A DNA stretch of 5,626 bases from Planctomycetaceae bacterium (GCA_007129635.1 SKVE01000220.1:1-5626), one strand, 5' to 3'. Positions 1-5,626 are shown, counted from the stretch's first letter. Translations and numbers: made by a program. The notes: generated by a model from the sequence alone, not told the origin.

Positions 1-129
1 CCGGTCATTGTCTATCCCGATCCCGAAGTGCCCTTGGGCCACGTGATCGATCTGTACGACCTGACGCGTTTGGAAGGCTTCCAGCAGGTCCAGTTCACCG
101 CCTCGGAGCCGGTTCTGGAGGCCTCCTAA
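1..129 (+). CDS. ExbD/TolR-family biopolymer transport protein, C-terminal end (partial)
   Basis: The reading frame is open from the first base and ends with TAA at 127-129, giving 42 residues that begin PVIVYPDPEVPLGHVIDLYD and end EPVLEAS. The pattern 'charged or proline residues, VPxGxVIDLxDxxRxxGFxxVxFxA' is that of the periplasmic C-terminal domain of ExbD/TolR proteins, where a beta strand, a helix and a final strand follow each other. ExbD/TolR proteins sit in the inner membrane with ExbB/TolQ and pass proton-motive force to outer-membrane partners; planctomycetes carry many paralogues. The N-terminal membrane helix lies left of the window, so the assignment rests on this short tail alone. 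The next gene converges on it from the other strand. A different small protein with a similar alpha/beta tail cannot be excluded. Confidence 0.6.
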   Translation, partial: PVIVYPDPEVPLGHVIDLYDLTRLEGFQQVQFTASEPVLEAS

Positions 130-170
130 TCTGAGGTTCCCCCTGCTAAGCACCCCAGTCGCCATCCTTT

Positions 171-226
171 TTCGTGAGGGCTATCGCGAAGACGGGGAAG
201 TTACTAGGCGTGCGTCCAGCCACGCC
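171..226. terminator. Possible bidirectional terminator region (two weak hairpins)
   Basis: The 124-base gap lies between two convergent genes. It holds two inverted repeats. One is TTCGTGA (171-177) with TCGCGAA (184-190), one G-U pair, loop of 6. The other is a perfect GGCGTG (207-212) with CACGCC (221-226), loop of 8. The first is preceded on the plus strand by a run of five T (168-172), but neither is followed by a U-tract in either reading direction. They are therefore not classical intrinsic terminators. Position between two gene ends is the main argument. Confidence 0.25.
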
Positions 227-253
227 GCCGCTGTCAGCCCGCCGGCCAAGCGA

Positions 254-1591
254 CTAGGCCTTACGGATCTTGCCCGGGGACGCCGGCAGGTCCTTGGTCG
301 CATTGCGAGTGTCGACCACCAAGCGAGCATGGCGGACGATGAACGACCAGTCGTAGGTCGAATGATCCGTGGCGATCAGCACGCAGTCTTGGTCGGCCAG
401 AAACTGGGCCGTCAGTTCCTGACTGGATAATTCCGCCACCTGGTAATGCCGCATCGAGGGTAACACCGGGATGTGTGGATCGTTATAGCTGAGGATCGCA
501 CCACGTTCGGCCAGCAGCTCCATCAACTTGAACGAGGGGCTTTCCCGAGGATCGTCGATGTCCTTTTTATAGGCGACGCCCAAAACCGCAACGCGGCTGC
601 CGCGAACCGGCTTGCCCGCATCGTTCAACGCAGTCACCAAGCGATCGATCACGTAGTGCGGCATGCTGTGATTGATCTCGCCGGCCAATTCGATGAAACG
701 CGTCGAAAGCTCGTGGCGGCGAGCCAACCAGCTAAGATAGAAGGGATCGATGGGGATGCAATGGCCGCCCAGGCCTGGACCCGGGTAAAAAGCCTGGAAG
801 CCGAACGGCTTCGTCTTCGCCGCTTCGATCACCTCCCACACATCGATTCCCAGACGATCGAAGAGGACCTTCAGCTCGTTGACCATCGCGATATTGACCG
901 CTCGGTAGGTGTTCTCCAGGATCTTGCAAGCCTCGGCTACTTCGCAACTGGAAACGGGAACCGTCTGCACGACGGCCGCCGCATACAAGGTGTTGGCCAG
1001 GTCCAGACTGGTCGGGTCCAGGCCACCCACGACCTTGGGAATGCGGCTGGCTGAAAAATCCGGATTGCCCGGATCCTCCCGTTCAGGACTGTATGCCAGG
1101 AAGAAATCAACGCCAGCTTGCAGGCCCGATCCATTCAGGATCGGCAAGATCACATCTCGGGTCGTGCCCGGGTACGTCGTGCTCTCCAATACCACCAACT
1201 GGGCGGGGCGCAGATGAGCGGCGATCTGGCGAGCGGTCGCTTCGACATAGCTCAGATCCGGGTCGCGGCTGTCGCTCAACGGCGTTGGGACACAGATCAG
1301 CAGCGCATCGGCCTCGGCCAATCGGGTCATATCGGCGGTTGCCGTGAAACGTCGTTCGGCCAGCCACTCGGTGATCCAGGCGGACGGAACGTGCTTGATG
1401 TAACTTTCCCCCGCCATCAACCGCTTAGGCTTTTCAGGATCGACGTCATAGCCGATCGTCGAGAACCCCGCTTGGATGAATGCCTGCAACAGAGGAAGGC
1501 CAACATAGCCCAGTCCGATGACCCCGATCTTCGCGGACCGATCTTGGAAACGGGATTTCAACCATTCACCCGGCGCACCTACTTTGTCCAT
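254..1591 (-). CDS. wbpA: Nucleotide-sugar 6-dehydrogenase, UDP-N-acetyl-glucosamine/mannosamine type (WbpA/WecC family)
   Basis: This protein oxidises C6 of a UDP-N-acetyl-hexosamine to the uronic acid with two NAD+, in the cytoplasm, supplying precursors for surface polysaccharide. Numbered from the ATG at 1591 (445 residues), the N-terminal Rossmann motif GLGYVG is at 26-31, followed by an acidic YDVD. CVPTPL and STTYPGTT (137-144) are typical of the UDP-GlcNAc/ManNAc branch, and SPERED is at 168-173. The central helix carries Lys223 and Asn227. The catalytic segment GGHCIPIDP has Cys278 and Asp282. The C-terminal UDP-binding domain begins near YKKDIDDPRESPS (341-353). Length and every key residue fit an intact enzyme. 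The ATG at 1591 is preferred because AGAAGG (1602-1607) lies 10 bases upstream. An in-frame ATG at 1630 would add 13 residues but has no visible Shine-Dalgarno. The family is secure; the exact sugar and the symbol are inferred. No other glycan gene is adjacent. Confidence 0.9.
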   Translation of the reverse strand: MDKVGAPGEWLKSRFQDRSAKIGVIGLGYVGLPLLQAFIQAGFSTIGYDVDPEKPKRLMAGESYIKHVPSAWITEWLAERRFTATADMTRLAEADALLICVPTPLSDSRDPDLSYVEATARQIAAHLRPAQLVVLESTTYPGTTRDVILPILNGSGLQAGVDFFLAYSPEREDPGNPDFSASRIPKVVGGLDPTSLDLANTLYAAAVVQTVPVSSCEVAEACKILENTYRAVNIAMVNELKVLFDRLGIDVWEVIEAAKTKPFGFQAFYPGPGLGGHCIPIDPFYLSWLARRHELSTRFIELAGEINHSMPHYVIDRLVTALNDAGKPVRGSRVAVLGVAYKKDIDDPRESPSFKLMELLAERGAILSYNDPHIPVLPSMRHYQVAELSSQELTAQFLADQDCVLIATDHSTYDWSFIVRHARLVVDTRNATKDLPASPGKIRKA

Positions 1592-1601
1592 CAGCCCACC
1601 A

Positions 1602-1607
1602 CCTTCT
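1602..1607 (-). promoter_or_regulatory. Shine-Dalgarno supporting the dehydrogenase start at 1591
   Basis: Read on the minus strand this is AGAAGG, followed by the G-rich TGGTGGGCTG and then ATG at 1591. The spacing is 10 bases, at the long end of the normal range. The upstream in-frame ATG codons at 1630 and 1618 have no comparable purine run before them, so this site favours the shorter protein. Confidence 0.4.
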
Positions 1608-1642
1608 GCATGTTTCATCAAAAGACCCATTCAGACCGTCGC

Positions 1643-1677
1643 CAACACGCAAGATAAGGGCAGCCTACCGCGTGTTG
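1643..1677. repeat. 8-bp perfect inverted repeat in the dehydrogenase leader
   Basis: CAACACGC (1643-1650) and GCGTGTTG (1670-1677) are exact reverse complements separated by 19 bases. The repeat lies 52-86 bases upstream of the preferred ATG and just downstream of the possible promoter at 1693-1722. It could form a leader RNA hairpin or be an operator for a dimeric regulator. The arms do not extend further, and there is no T-run, so it is not a terminator. Confidence 0.4.
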
Positions 1678-1692
1678 CTTCTTACGATGATG

Positions 1693-1722
1693 ACGATAGA
1701 CGATTTCCGGGTGTTTTTGCAA
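1693..1722 (-). promoter_or_regulatory. Possible sigma-70-type promoter for the dehydrogenase
   Basis: On the minus strand TTGCAA (1722-1717) is followed after 18 bases by TATCGT (1698-1693). The first matches TTGACA at four of six positions and the second matches TATAAT at four of six. Transcription would start near 1686, leaving a leader of about 95 bases before the ATG at 1591. The match is modest and could be chance. Confidence 0.25.
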
Positions 1723-1872
1723 GCCGTGATAACCACTTTTGCGGACATTTGTTCTCAACAGATTGTTCCAGACAACACGGTTTGCCCGGAGAGGGCCAGC
1801 CCCCTTTCCTGACAGAGCTTAGGAACGCGGGAAGAATGAGTTCGGTAAATCGCGCAAGCCGGGCGGCAACCC

Positions 1873-1887
1873 GATCCCGGAGGGATC
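1873..1887. repeat. GATCCC hairpin downstream of the damaged gene
   Basis: GATCCC (1873-1878), loop GGA, GGGATC (1882-1887) form a perfect six-base stem. It lies about 40 bases past the stop of the oxidoreductase gene when read on the minus strand. No T-run follows, so termination is doubtful. Short GATCCCGGAGGGATC-like palindromes are, from memory, frequent in planctomycete intergenic DNA, so it may belong to a dispersed repeat family. Only one copy is seen here. Confidence 0.3.
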
Positions 1888-1924
1888 TCGCAGCACATTC
1901 GCGCTGGCATCCCTGGTGCGGCGT

Positions 1925-3134
1925 CTACGGGCCAACGGGACACGTCAGGACGGCCGTGGCATGGCGAGCGAACAGGCCGCGAATGTCTTGCTGGTACTCG
2001 TGCAGAATCGCCTCGCCCAGCCCCTGATGATCGCCGCAACGGTACAGGGCGCGGGCGATCACGATTTCGCGCAAGGGTCCTTCGCGGCGGCGGCGTTCCC
2101 GTTGGCGGTCGTACAGAGGCTCCAGGCCCGTCATCACGTGGCCACGCATGCCGGGTCTTTCCAGTAAGCGGGCCAGCGGTTCAGCAGCCGCAGGGTCGCC
2201 GATCTGTTCCAACGCCAAGACGACCGCGCGGTGATGCGAAAGCGTGACACCGGCGTCCAGCGTTTCCAGCTTGTTCAGAATCGCCGGTAAAGCCTGTGAG
2301 TCGCCGATCGCCCCCAACGCCAGGATCAAGGCGTCGATCTGACGCGGGCTGCAGCGATTGCGGACGGACATGGCTGCGGCGACACCGGCAGCGTACCCCT
2401 GGTTGTGCATGTCGTGTTGCATCCGTACGATCGCGCTGGCGTCGCGGTGCATGCTGATCCCCAACCCGATCACCAGGATTCCGTCCAGGCCCTGGGGCAA
2501 CAGGCAGCGGTACGGCGTGTACGCGCTGCCGCCCGGCGCCGGATGATTGGCTCGCCGAGTCTTCTCGGTGTGCGGGATCAGCGCGAAGTAGATATCGCTG
2601 GGATAGCCGTGCGAGTCGTCGTTGCTGGCCGAGCGGATCTCACGGCGATACCACTCCATCTTGTGCTCGACATTGTGCTGTTTGTCAGGAAAGGGCACCT
2701 CCCGACTAAAGCCAACGTTGCGGCCGTACCAGGGCCGCGTGATCAGTCCCACGGTGCCGACACCGCCCAAGGCCTCCTGGTACTCGATCGACGGACCGCA
2801 GTCCGCGGAGCGTTTCCCGCACCTCGCCTCGTTCCTTCGCCTCGGCGGCCAAGCCGCTCAGCACGAACAAGCGTGGGAGCCCCAGCGGCTGAAAGTGACC
2901 CAGGTCTGGTTCGCTCGTGGCGAGGCGTCCACCAGGGCTTTCGTACGGATCGGCCCCAGCACGCGAAGCCTAGACCGCCGCCGCCACGGCGTCTAAGGTC
3001 CCGCCGACGACCACCACGTCCGCGTCGCCGACGACCGGGATCTCACGCTCGCTTTGCCACACCGATTCGCCGCGGGCTGGCAGGGCAACCGCTGCGATAC
3101 AAAGCATGCTGACCAATAACAATCGACGCATCAT
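1925..3134 (-). pseudogene. Decayed secreted FAD-dependent oxidoreductase with C-terminal HEAT-like repeats
   Basis: The ATG at 3134 opens a signal peptide (MMRRLLLVSMLCIAAVALPA), then a mature start and the dinucleotide-binding strand ADVVVVGGTLDAVAAAV. The frame is broken by TAG at 2970-2972 (codon 55). The same frame continues with ASRAGA, then DLGHFQPLGLPRLFVLSG and LAAEAKERGEVRETLRGL, to about 2795. The conserved sequence then moves to another frame (GPSIEYQEALGGVGTVGLI, from about 2797), open to TAG at 1925-1927. That part holds EHKMEWYRREIR, HGYPSDIYFALIPHTE, the FAD-family motif YTPYRCLLPQGLDGILV (85-101 from a TTG at 2770) and GLGISMHRD. NQGYAAGVAAAM comes next, followed by HEAT-like helices (ALGAIGD, ALEQIGDPAAAEPLA, ALYRCGD) to the end. 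Seen: the stop and the frame change. Known from memory: homologues are far longer, roughly 1,100-1,200 residues, with FAD-domain sequence between these blocks. Inferred: at least five internal deletions and no function. It follows the 3196-3858 gene by 61 bases, probably one operon. Confidence 0.75.
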
Positions 3135-3195
3135 AGAACCGTCTGCTCAGTTTCAAGCATCCGCCTTTGTTTGCCGAAGCCGTTTAGAAGTGCGG

Positions 3196-3858
3196 TTACT
3201 TTCGCCCGAAAACCTTGACGTCGTCGAAATCGTTCATGTCGTCAAAGGAACCGATCCCGATCCGGCCTTTGCCAAAGGTCTTGTCGGTCGCCGTCATCAG
3301 CGGCTTGTCCATATCATCAAAATAGACCTCGATCGTGCCCGATTCCACGCAACGCACTACTTTCACTTCGTGCCAGTCGTCGGTCCAGGGCGTGGGGTTC
3401 TTGTTGTCGGTCAGCGGGGTACGCGGAGCCCGATCGACGATCATGATCTGACCGCTGTTCGGATCGGGCTGAGCACCCAGGTGGACATAGTAGAACTGAC
3501 TCGGATTCTGATAGCCGAAGAACACGCAACAGTCGCGGTGTCCGCCGGTGTCCAGCGTGCTCTTGACTCGAAACCGGATCACAAAATCGCTGACCTCCAG
3601 ATCTTTGACCAGCGCGATATTGTGAGGACTGCGAAACTCCGGCTTGTAATTGCTGACTCGTCGGTTCAAGCCGAACGCCTTGTTATCGCCGTCTTCCTGG
3701 ATCTGCCAAGCCGTATCGTCGGTCGTCTCCCAACGATCGGCCCCTTGCTCGAAGTCGTCCGAGAACACCAGTGGTAGATCGTGACTGGTTTCCGCCCGGG
3801 CGGCCATCGCCACCGATGCCAGCAAAGCGATTAGACAAACAACATGACCCGATTTCAT
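3196..3858 (-). CDS. Secreted LamG/concanavalin-like (DUF1080-like) protein
   Basis: The protein has 220 residues. Residues 1-22 form a signal peptide with a hydrophobic core (VVCLIALLASVAMAA) and a likely cut after ARA, before ETS. The mature part looks like one all-beta jelly-roll domain: FSDDFEQGADRWE (32-44), VSDFVIRFRVKS (89-100), QFYYVHLGAQ (121-130), DDWHEVKVVR (160-169), GTIEVYFDD (174-182) and a final GRIGIGSFDDMNDFDDVKVFG (about 198-218). The order 'DDFE..W', 'FYYVHLG', 'W..VKV.R', 'I.VYFDD', 'G.IGIGSFDD..FDDV' fits LamG, GH16-like and DUF1080 domains, which bind or cleave glycans outside the cytoplasm. Catalytic residues cannot be assigned, so a binding role is equally possible. 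Cys110-Cys111 and Cys170 could form a disulfide after export. The start is fixed by GGAGGAG (3865-3871) and the signal peptide. The damaged oxidoreductase gene follows by 61 bases. Confidence 0.85.
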   Translation of the reverse strand: MKSGHVVCLIALLASVAMAARAETSHDLPLVFSDDFEQGADRWETTDDTAWQIQEDGDNKAFGLNRRVSNYKPEFRSPHNIALVKDLEVSDFVIRFRVKSTLDTGGHRDCCVFFGYQNPSQFYYVHLGAQPDPNSGQIMIVDRAPRTPLTDNKNPTPWTDDWHEVKVVRCVESGTIEVYFDDMDKPLMTATDKTFGKGRIGIGSFDDMNDFDDVKVFGRK

Positions 3859-3864
3859 GAGGAT

Positions 3865-3871
3865 CTCCTCC
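3865..3871 (-). promoter_or_regulatory. Strong Shine-Dalgarno for the concanavalin-like gene
   Basis: Read on the minus strand this is GGAGGAG, followed after six bases (ATCCTC) by ATG at 3858. It is the best ribosome binding site in the window, and it fixes the start that also gives a well-formed signal peptide. Confidence 0.7.
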
Positions 3872-3949
3872 GGAGCAAAGAAAACGTGCGAAGCAACGAG
3901 GCGCCAGCCTAATTCCCAGACCGCCCACTATCAACGCCCGTGCATGGAC

Positions 3950-3965
3950 ATTAGTCTAAGCTAAT
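3950..3965. repeat. ATTAG/CTAAT inverted repeat overlapping the -10 element
   Basis: ATTAG (3950-3954) and CTAAT (3961-3965) are exact reverse complements with six bases between them. They cover the proposed -10 region of the promoter at 3953-3980. The size and position suit a small operator, but five-base arms in AT-rich DNA arise easily by chance. Confidence 0.25.
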
Positions 3966-3980
3966 CCAGACAGATGTCAA
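3953..3980 (-). promoter_or_regulatory. Likely sigma-70-type promoter for the concanavalin-like gene and oxidoreductase
   Basis: On the minus strand a perfect TTGACA (3980-3975) is followed after 16 bases by TAGACT (3958-3953), which matches TATAAT at four of six positions. Transcription would start near 3946, giving a leader of about 88 bases before the ATG at 3858. It is the best promoter-like match I found in the window. The short spacer and imperfect -10 lower confidence. Confidence 0.45.
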
Positions 3981-4114
3981 CTAGAATGGTGGTGTTGAAA
4001 CAAGATGCTAGCCGTGTGACAATCGCGTTTTACGTCACCAAAGGCAGAAGAAAGCTGGCGGGGGCGAAGATGACAAAAATCTGCATCGACATCGAAATCT
4101 GGTGGGCCGAGGAT

Positions 4115-4300
4115 GCGAGACCATCCGGGTTTCTCAATCACTCGCTGGGCTTTGATTTTCCGACCAATCGAACGCGGTTTGTCCAGCCACTTCAGCGTTT
4201 TCATGCCCCATGAAATCAACCGATCCACGCTCATGTAACGCGTTTTGCCCCGCTGCTGAGGCGGGTTGGTAGCATTGCTGCCACCTGTCCCGACTCCTTC
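4115..4300 (-). pseudogene. Coding-like remnant, possibly an internal piece of a transposase
   Basis: On the minus strand one frame reads GTGGSNATNPPQQRGKTRYM, then SVDRLISWGMKTLKWLDKP, then RKIKAQRVIEKPGW. The pattern 'RYM-x-hydrophobic-D-x-LIxWG, LxWLD, RVxEKxGW' resembles the middle of a transposase type that I remember from planctomycete genomes, but I cannot name the insertion-sequence family. No plausible start or catalytic domain remains, and after about 4115 the frame no longer resembles protein. An ATG at 4234 starts an 85-codon open frame, but no Shine-Dalgarno precedes it and the conserved-looking sequence begins upstream of it. The fragment lies just past the stop of the VWA gene in the same frame, which I take as coincidence. 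It could also be chance open frame. Confidence 0.35.
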
Positions 4301-4321
4301 CGAAAGACCTGACCAGCTTCT

Positions 4322-5626
4322 TCAGCGGATCCAATAGATTTGACTCCGCAAACGAATCACCAATTCTTCGCCCGCCTGTTGCCTGGCCAATACCGCGTTC
4401 TCGGACGGTGTGTTGACGGCGACCAACTGGAAGTACTCGTCGGAGAACCGCTGGATGGTCTGAAGCTTGTCTTGATCACGTTCCAGGTCGACATCCTGTG
4501 CATTGGCGGCGATCCACTGATTGCCTCGCTTGTACAGCGTTTCGCGACCGACGATCCGCACCGATTGGACCTCGACCTCGCGATCGGTATCGATATCGCG
4601 ATACGTAACGCCGCCTGAACTGGGTACCCGCGCGGGAGCCGCAGCGCCGCCCAAGGCTCCCTCTGCAGCCGGGGCGCCGTACATATCCATCCCGCCATAG
4701 CCGGAGGCCATCGGCGCACGGATCGCCTGCTGGAATGTCTGCCGCTCGGCGCGTTGCGCGAATCCGGATCGTCCGGAGATCTCGCTCAATCGATCCACGG
4801 CGGCGGCAGCGCGACGAGTTCGGTGGTCGGCGCTTGCCAGGTCACTGGGACGTTCGTTCTCGTCGGCCAGGAACGAGGTGTAGGGAGTCAGGATTCCGTG
4901 GCGGGTCGACAGTGCGACCAGTTCCTGGATCAGCTCCTCGTTCTTGCCTTGCAAATCCAATTCCTCGATGATCTCGCCGATCCGTCGCATGGCCCACAGT
5001 TTTTCGACGAACGCATAAGATTCCTCATGACTGTGCCGAACCCAAGCTGCCGGGAAATCCATCGTTTGCGATTCGTTGCCGATTTGACCGGAGATCGTCA
5101 CCTTGGCGTCGCCCGGTTGGCGGTAGCGACCAACGATCACCAGTTGTTCGCCGGCGAACAGATCGTAGATCTCCCGAGGGTAGACTCGATTGACCGCTGG
5201 TCCCTGTTCCGGCCGCAAACCTTCCAGCTCGAAATCGATCGTGACTTCGGTCATCACCGGTTCACTGATCCGTCCGTACAGACGCCCGACAATCCGTTCG
5301 AGGTCCTCGTTCGGACGTACGTACTCGCTCTGGCCATAATTCGTGCGCGAGATGCGGTCCAGCAGACGACCGTTCACGTCGTACCCGACCCCCATGCTGA
5401 TGATCCGGGCACGGTAGCGGTTGTTGCGGCGAGCGTTATCGATGACCTTGGCTTCATTCGTCTCGCCGACCGTGGGCAAGCCGTCGGTCAGGAACAGGAT
5501 GTAACTAGGCCGGGTGTCATCGTGAACCATCTTCAGCGCCGTGGTCAACGCGCCGTCGATGTTCGTCGCACCTCCGGCGTACAAGCCTTCGACGAATCCC
5601 AAGGCCGCTTGACGCGTCGCTTCGTC
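4322..5626 (-). CDS. VIT/VWA-domain protein, C-terminal part (partial at window edge)
   Basis: The frame is open to the right edge and ends with TGA at 4322-4324, giving 434 residues of a protein whose start lies outside. Residues 1 to about 120 are the second half of a von Willebrand factor A domain. They include the MIDAS threonine in GGATNI (Thr21) and the MIDAS aspartate in LFLTDGLPTVGETN (Asp48); the DxSxS loop must lie beyond the edge. A beta-rich region follows, with IYDLFAGEQLVIVGRY and VTISGQIG. Next is a helical block (about 197-247: KLWAMRRIGEIIEEL, then STRHGILTPYTSFLADE) typical of inter-alpha-trypsin-inhibitor-heavy-chain-like proteins. A Gly/Ala/Pro-rich linker spans about 286-339. 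The final segment (340-434), with VGRETLYKRGNQWI and RFSDEYFQLV, matches the conserved tail of planctomycete members. Related bacterial proteins are usually anchored or secreted and bind protein partners through the metal site. The substrate is unknown. An in-frame TTG at 5602 lies inside the domain and is not the start. Confidence 0.88.
   Translation of the reverse strand, partial: DEATRQAALGFVEGLYAGGATNIDGALTTALKMVHDDTRPSYILFLTDGLPTVGETNEAKVIDNARRNNRYRARIISMGVGYDVNGRLLDRISRTNYGQSEYVRPNEDLERIVGRLYGRISEPVMTEVTIDFELEGLRPEQGPAVNRVYPREIYDLFAGEQLVIVGRYRQPGDAKVTISGQIGNESQTMDFPAAWVRHSHEESYAFVEKLWAMRRIGEIIEELDLQGKNEELIQELVALSTRHGILTPYTSFLADENERPSDLASADHRTRRAAAAVDRLSEISGRSGFAQRAERQTFQQAIRAPMASGYGGMDMYGAPAAEGALGGAAAPARVPSSGGVTYRDIDTDREVEVQSVRIVGRETLYKRGNQWIAANAQDVDLERDQDKLQTIQRFSDEYFQLVAVNTPSENAVLARQQAGEELVIRLRSQIYWIR

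Larger units (their letters stand above)
1631..1924. other. Intergenic spacer between dehydrogenase and damaged oxidoreductase gene
   Basis: I find no convincing gene in these 294 bases. Open frames crossing it on both strands are continuations of frames opposite the real genes and show no recognisable protein. It contains the leader inverted repeat (1643-1677), the possible promoter (1693-1722) and the small hairpin at 1873-1887. The rest shows no structure I can name. Confidence 0.6.
3859..4321. other. Intergenic spacer between VWA gene and concanavalin-like gene
   Basis: These 463 bases hold the Shine-Dalgarno and promoter of the gene at 3196-3858 and the transposase-like remnant. A short plus-strand open frame at 3974-4213 overlaps the promoter and remnant and shows no family features. 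A weak hairpin, TGGTAGC (4267-4273) with GCTGCCA (4277-4283), one mismatch on the minus strand, lies past the VWA stop without a T-run. I see no RNA gene or riboswitch. Confidence 0.55.

Noticed and set aside
473..1657. Several plus-strand open frames opposite the dehydrogenase
   Set aside because: The minus strand encodes every conserved residue of a nucleotide-sugar dehydrogenase; the plus frames show no family features.
1925..2770. An intact gene starting at the TTG at 2770
   Set aside because: The conserved sequence continues upstream in the same frame (GPSIEYQEA) and then in the other frame, back to a signal peptide at 3134. The TTG is an internal leucine codon, and the product would lack part of the FAD-binding domain.
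2405..3112. A 235-codon open frame on the plus strand opposite the damaged oxidoreductase
   Set aside because: Its product is rich in Arg and Pro with no domain pattern, while the minus strand carries clear FAD-family motifs. It is the by-product of GC-rich coding DNA.
3106..3777. A 223-codon open frame on the plus strand opposite the concanavalin-like gene
   Set aside because: The minus-strand protein has a signal peptide, Shine-Dalgarno and recognisable fold; this frame has none of these.
3974..4213. A 79-codon plus-strand open frame in the intergenic gap
   Set aside because: It has no Shine-Dalgarno, no recognisable domain, and overlaps a promoter-like site and a more protein-like minus-strand remnant.
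4267..4283. Hairpin TGGTAGC-ATT-GCTGCCA as terminator of the VWA gene
   Set aside because: The stem has a mismatch on the transcribed strand, no T-run follows, and it lies inside the transposase-like remnant.
1..5626. tRNA, rRNA, CRISPR array, riboswitch or novel defence system
   Set aside because: I looked for cloverleaf-like ends, regularly spaced direct repeats and conserved RNA cores on both strands and found none. The genes present do not form a defence-type module.

Overview
The window looks like a piece of a planctomycete chromosome, most likely Pirellulales (Rhodopirellula-like). This is inferred from gene content, not from a marker gene: a VIT/VWA-type protein with the C-terminal tail common in that phylum, a secreted concanavalin-like protein next to a FAD-dependent oxidoreductase with C-terminal HEAT-like repeats, a lone ExbD/TolR-type gene end, moderately GC-rich DNA and generous intergenic spacers.

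Layout: the last 42 codons of an ExbD/TolR-like gene (1-129, +) converge on a complete nucleotide-sugar 6-dehydrogenase gene of the WbpA/WecC type (254-1591, or to 1630, -). Everything right of position 130 that looks coding is on the minus strand. A 294-base spacer follows (1631-1924), with a possible promoter and an 8-bp inverted repeat in the dehydrogenase leader and a small GATCCC hairpin. Next is a badly damaged FAD-dependent oxidoreductase gene (1925-3134, -), with an in-frame TAG, a frameshift and what look like five internal deletions. It lies 61 bases downstream of a complete gene for a secreted LamG/concanavalin-like protein (3196-3858, -), which has a strong Shine-Dalgarno and a plausible promoter with a perfect TTGACA. 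The 463-base gap 3859-4321 holds that promoter and a coding-like remnant (about 4115-4300, -) that resembles an internal piece of a transposase. The right end (4322-5626, -) is the C-terminal 434 residues of a VIT/VWA-domain protein whose start lies outside the window.

How the genes relate: the concanavalin-like gene and the oxidoreductase were probably one transcription unit, and only the first still encodes a full protein. The dehydrogenase would supply a UDP-N-acetyl-hexosaminuronic acid for surface polysaccharide, but no other glycan gene is in view. The ExbD-like end and the VWA protein belong to separate units cut by the window edges. I see no tRNA, rRNA, CRISPR array or intact mobile element. 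The most interesting object is the oxidoreductase: conserved blocks remain in the right order while the sequence between them is missing. No new defence or mobile system is evident.
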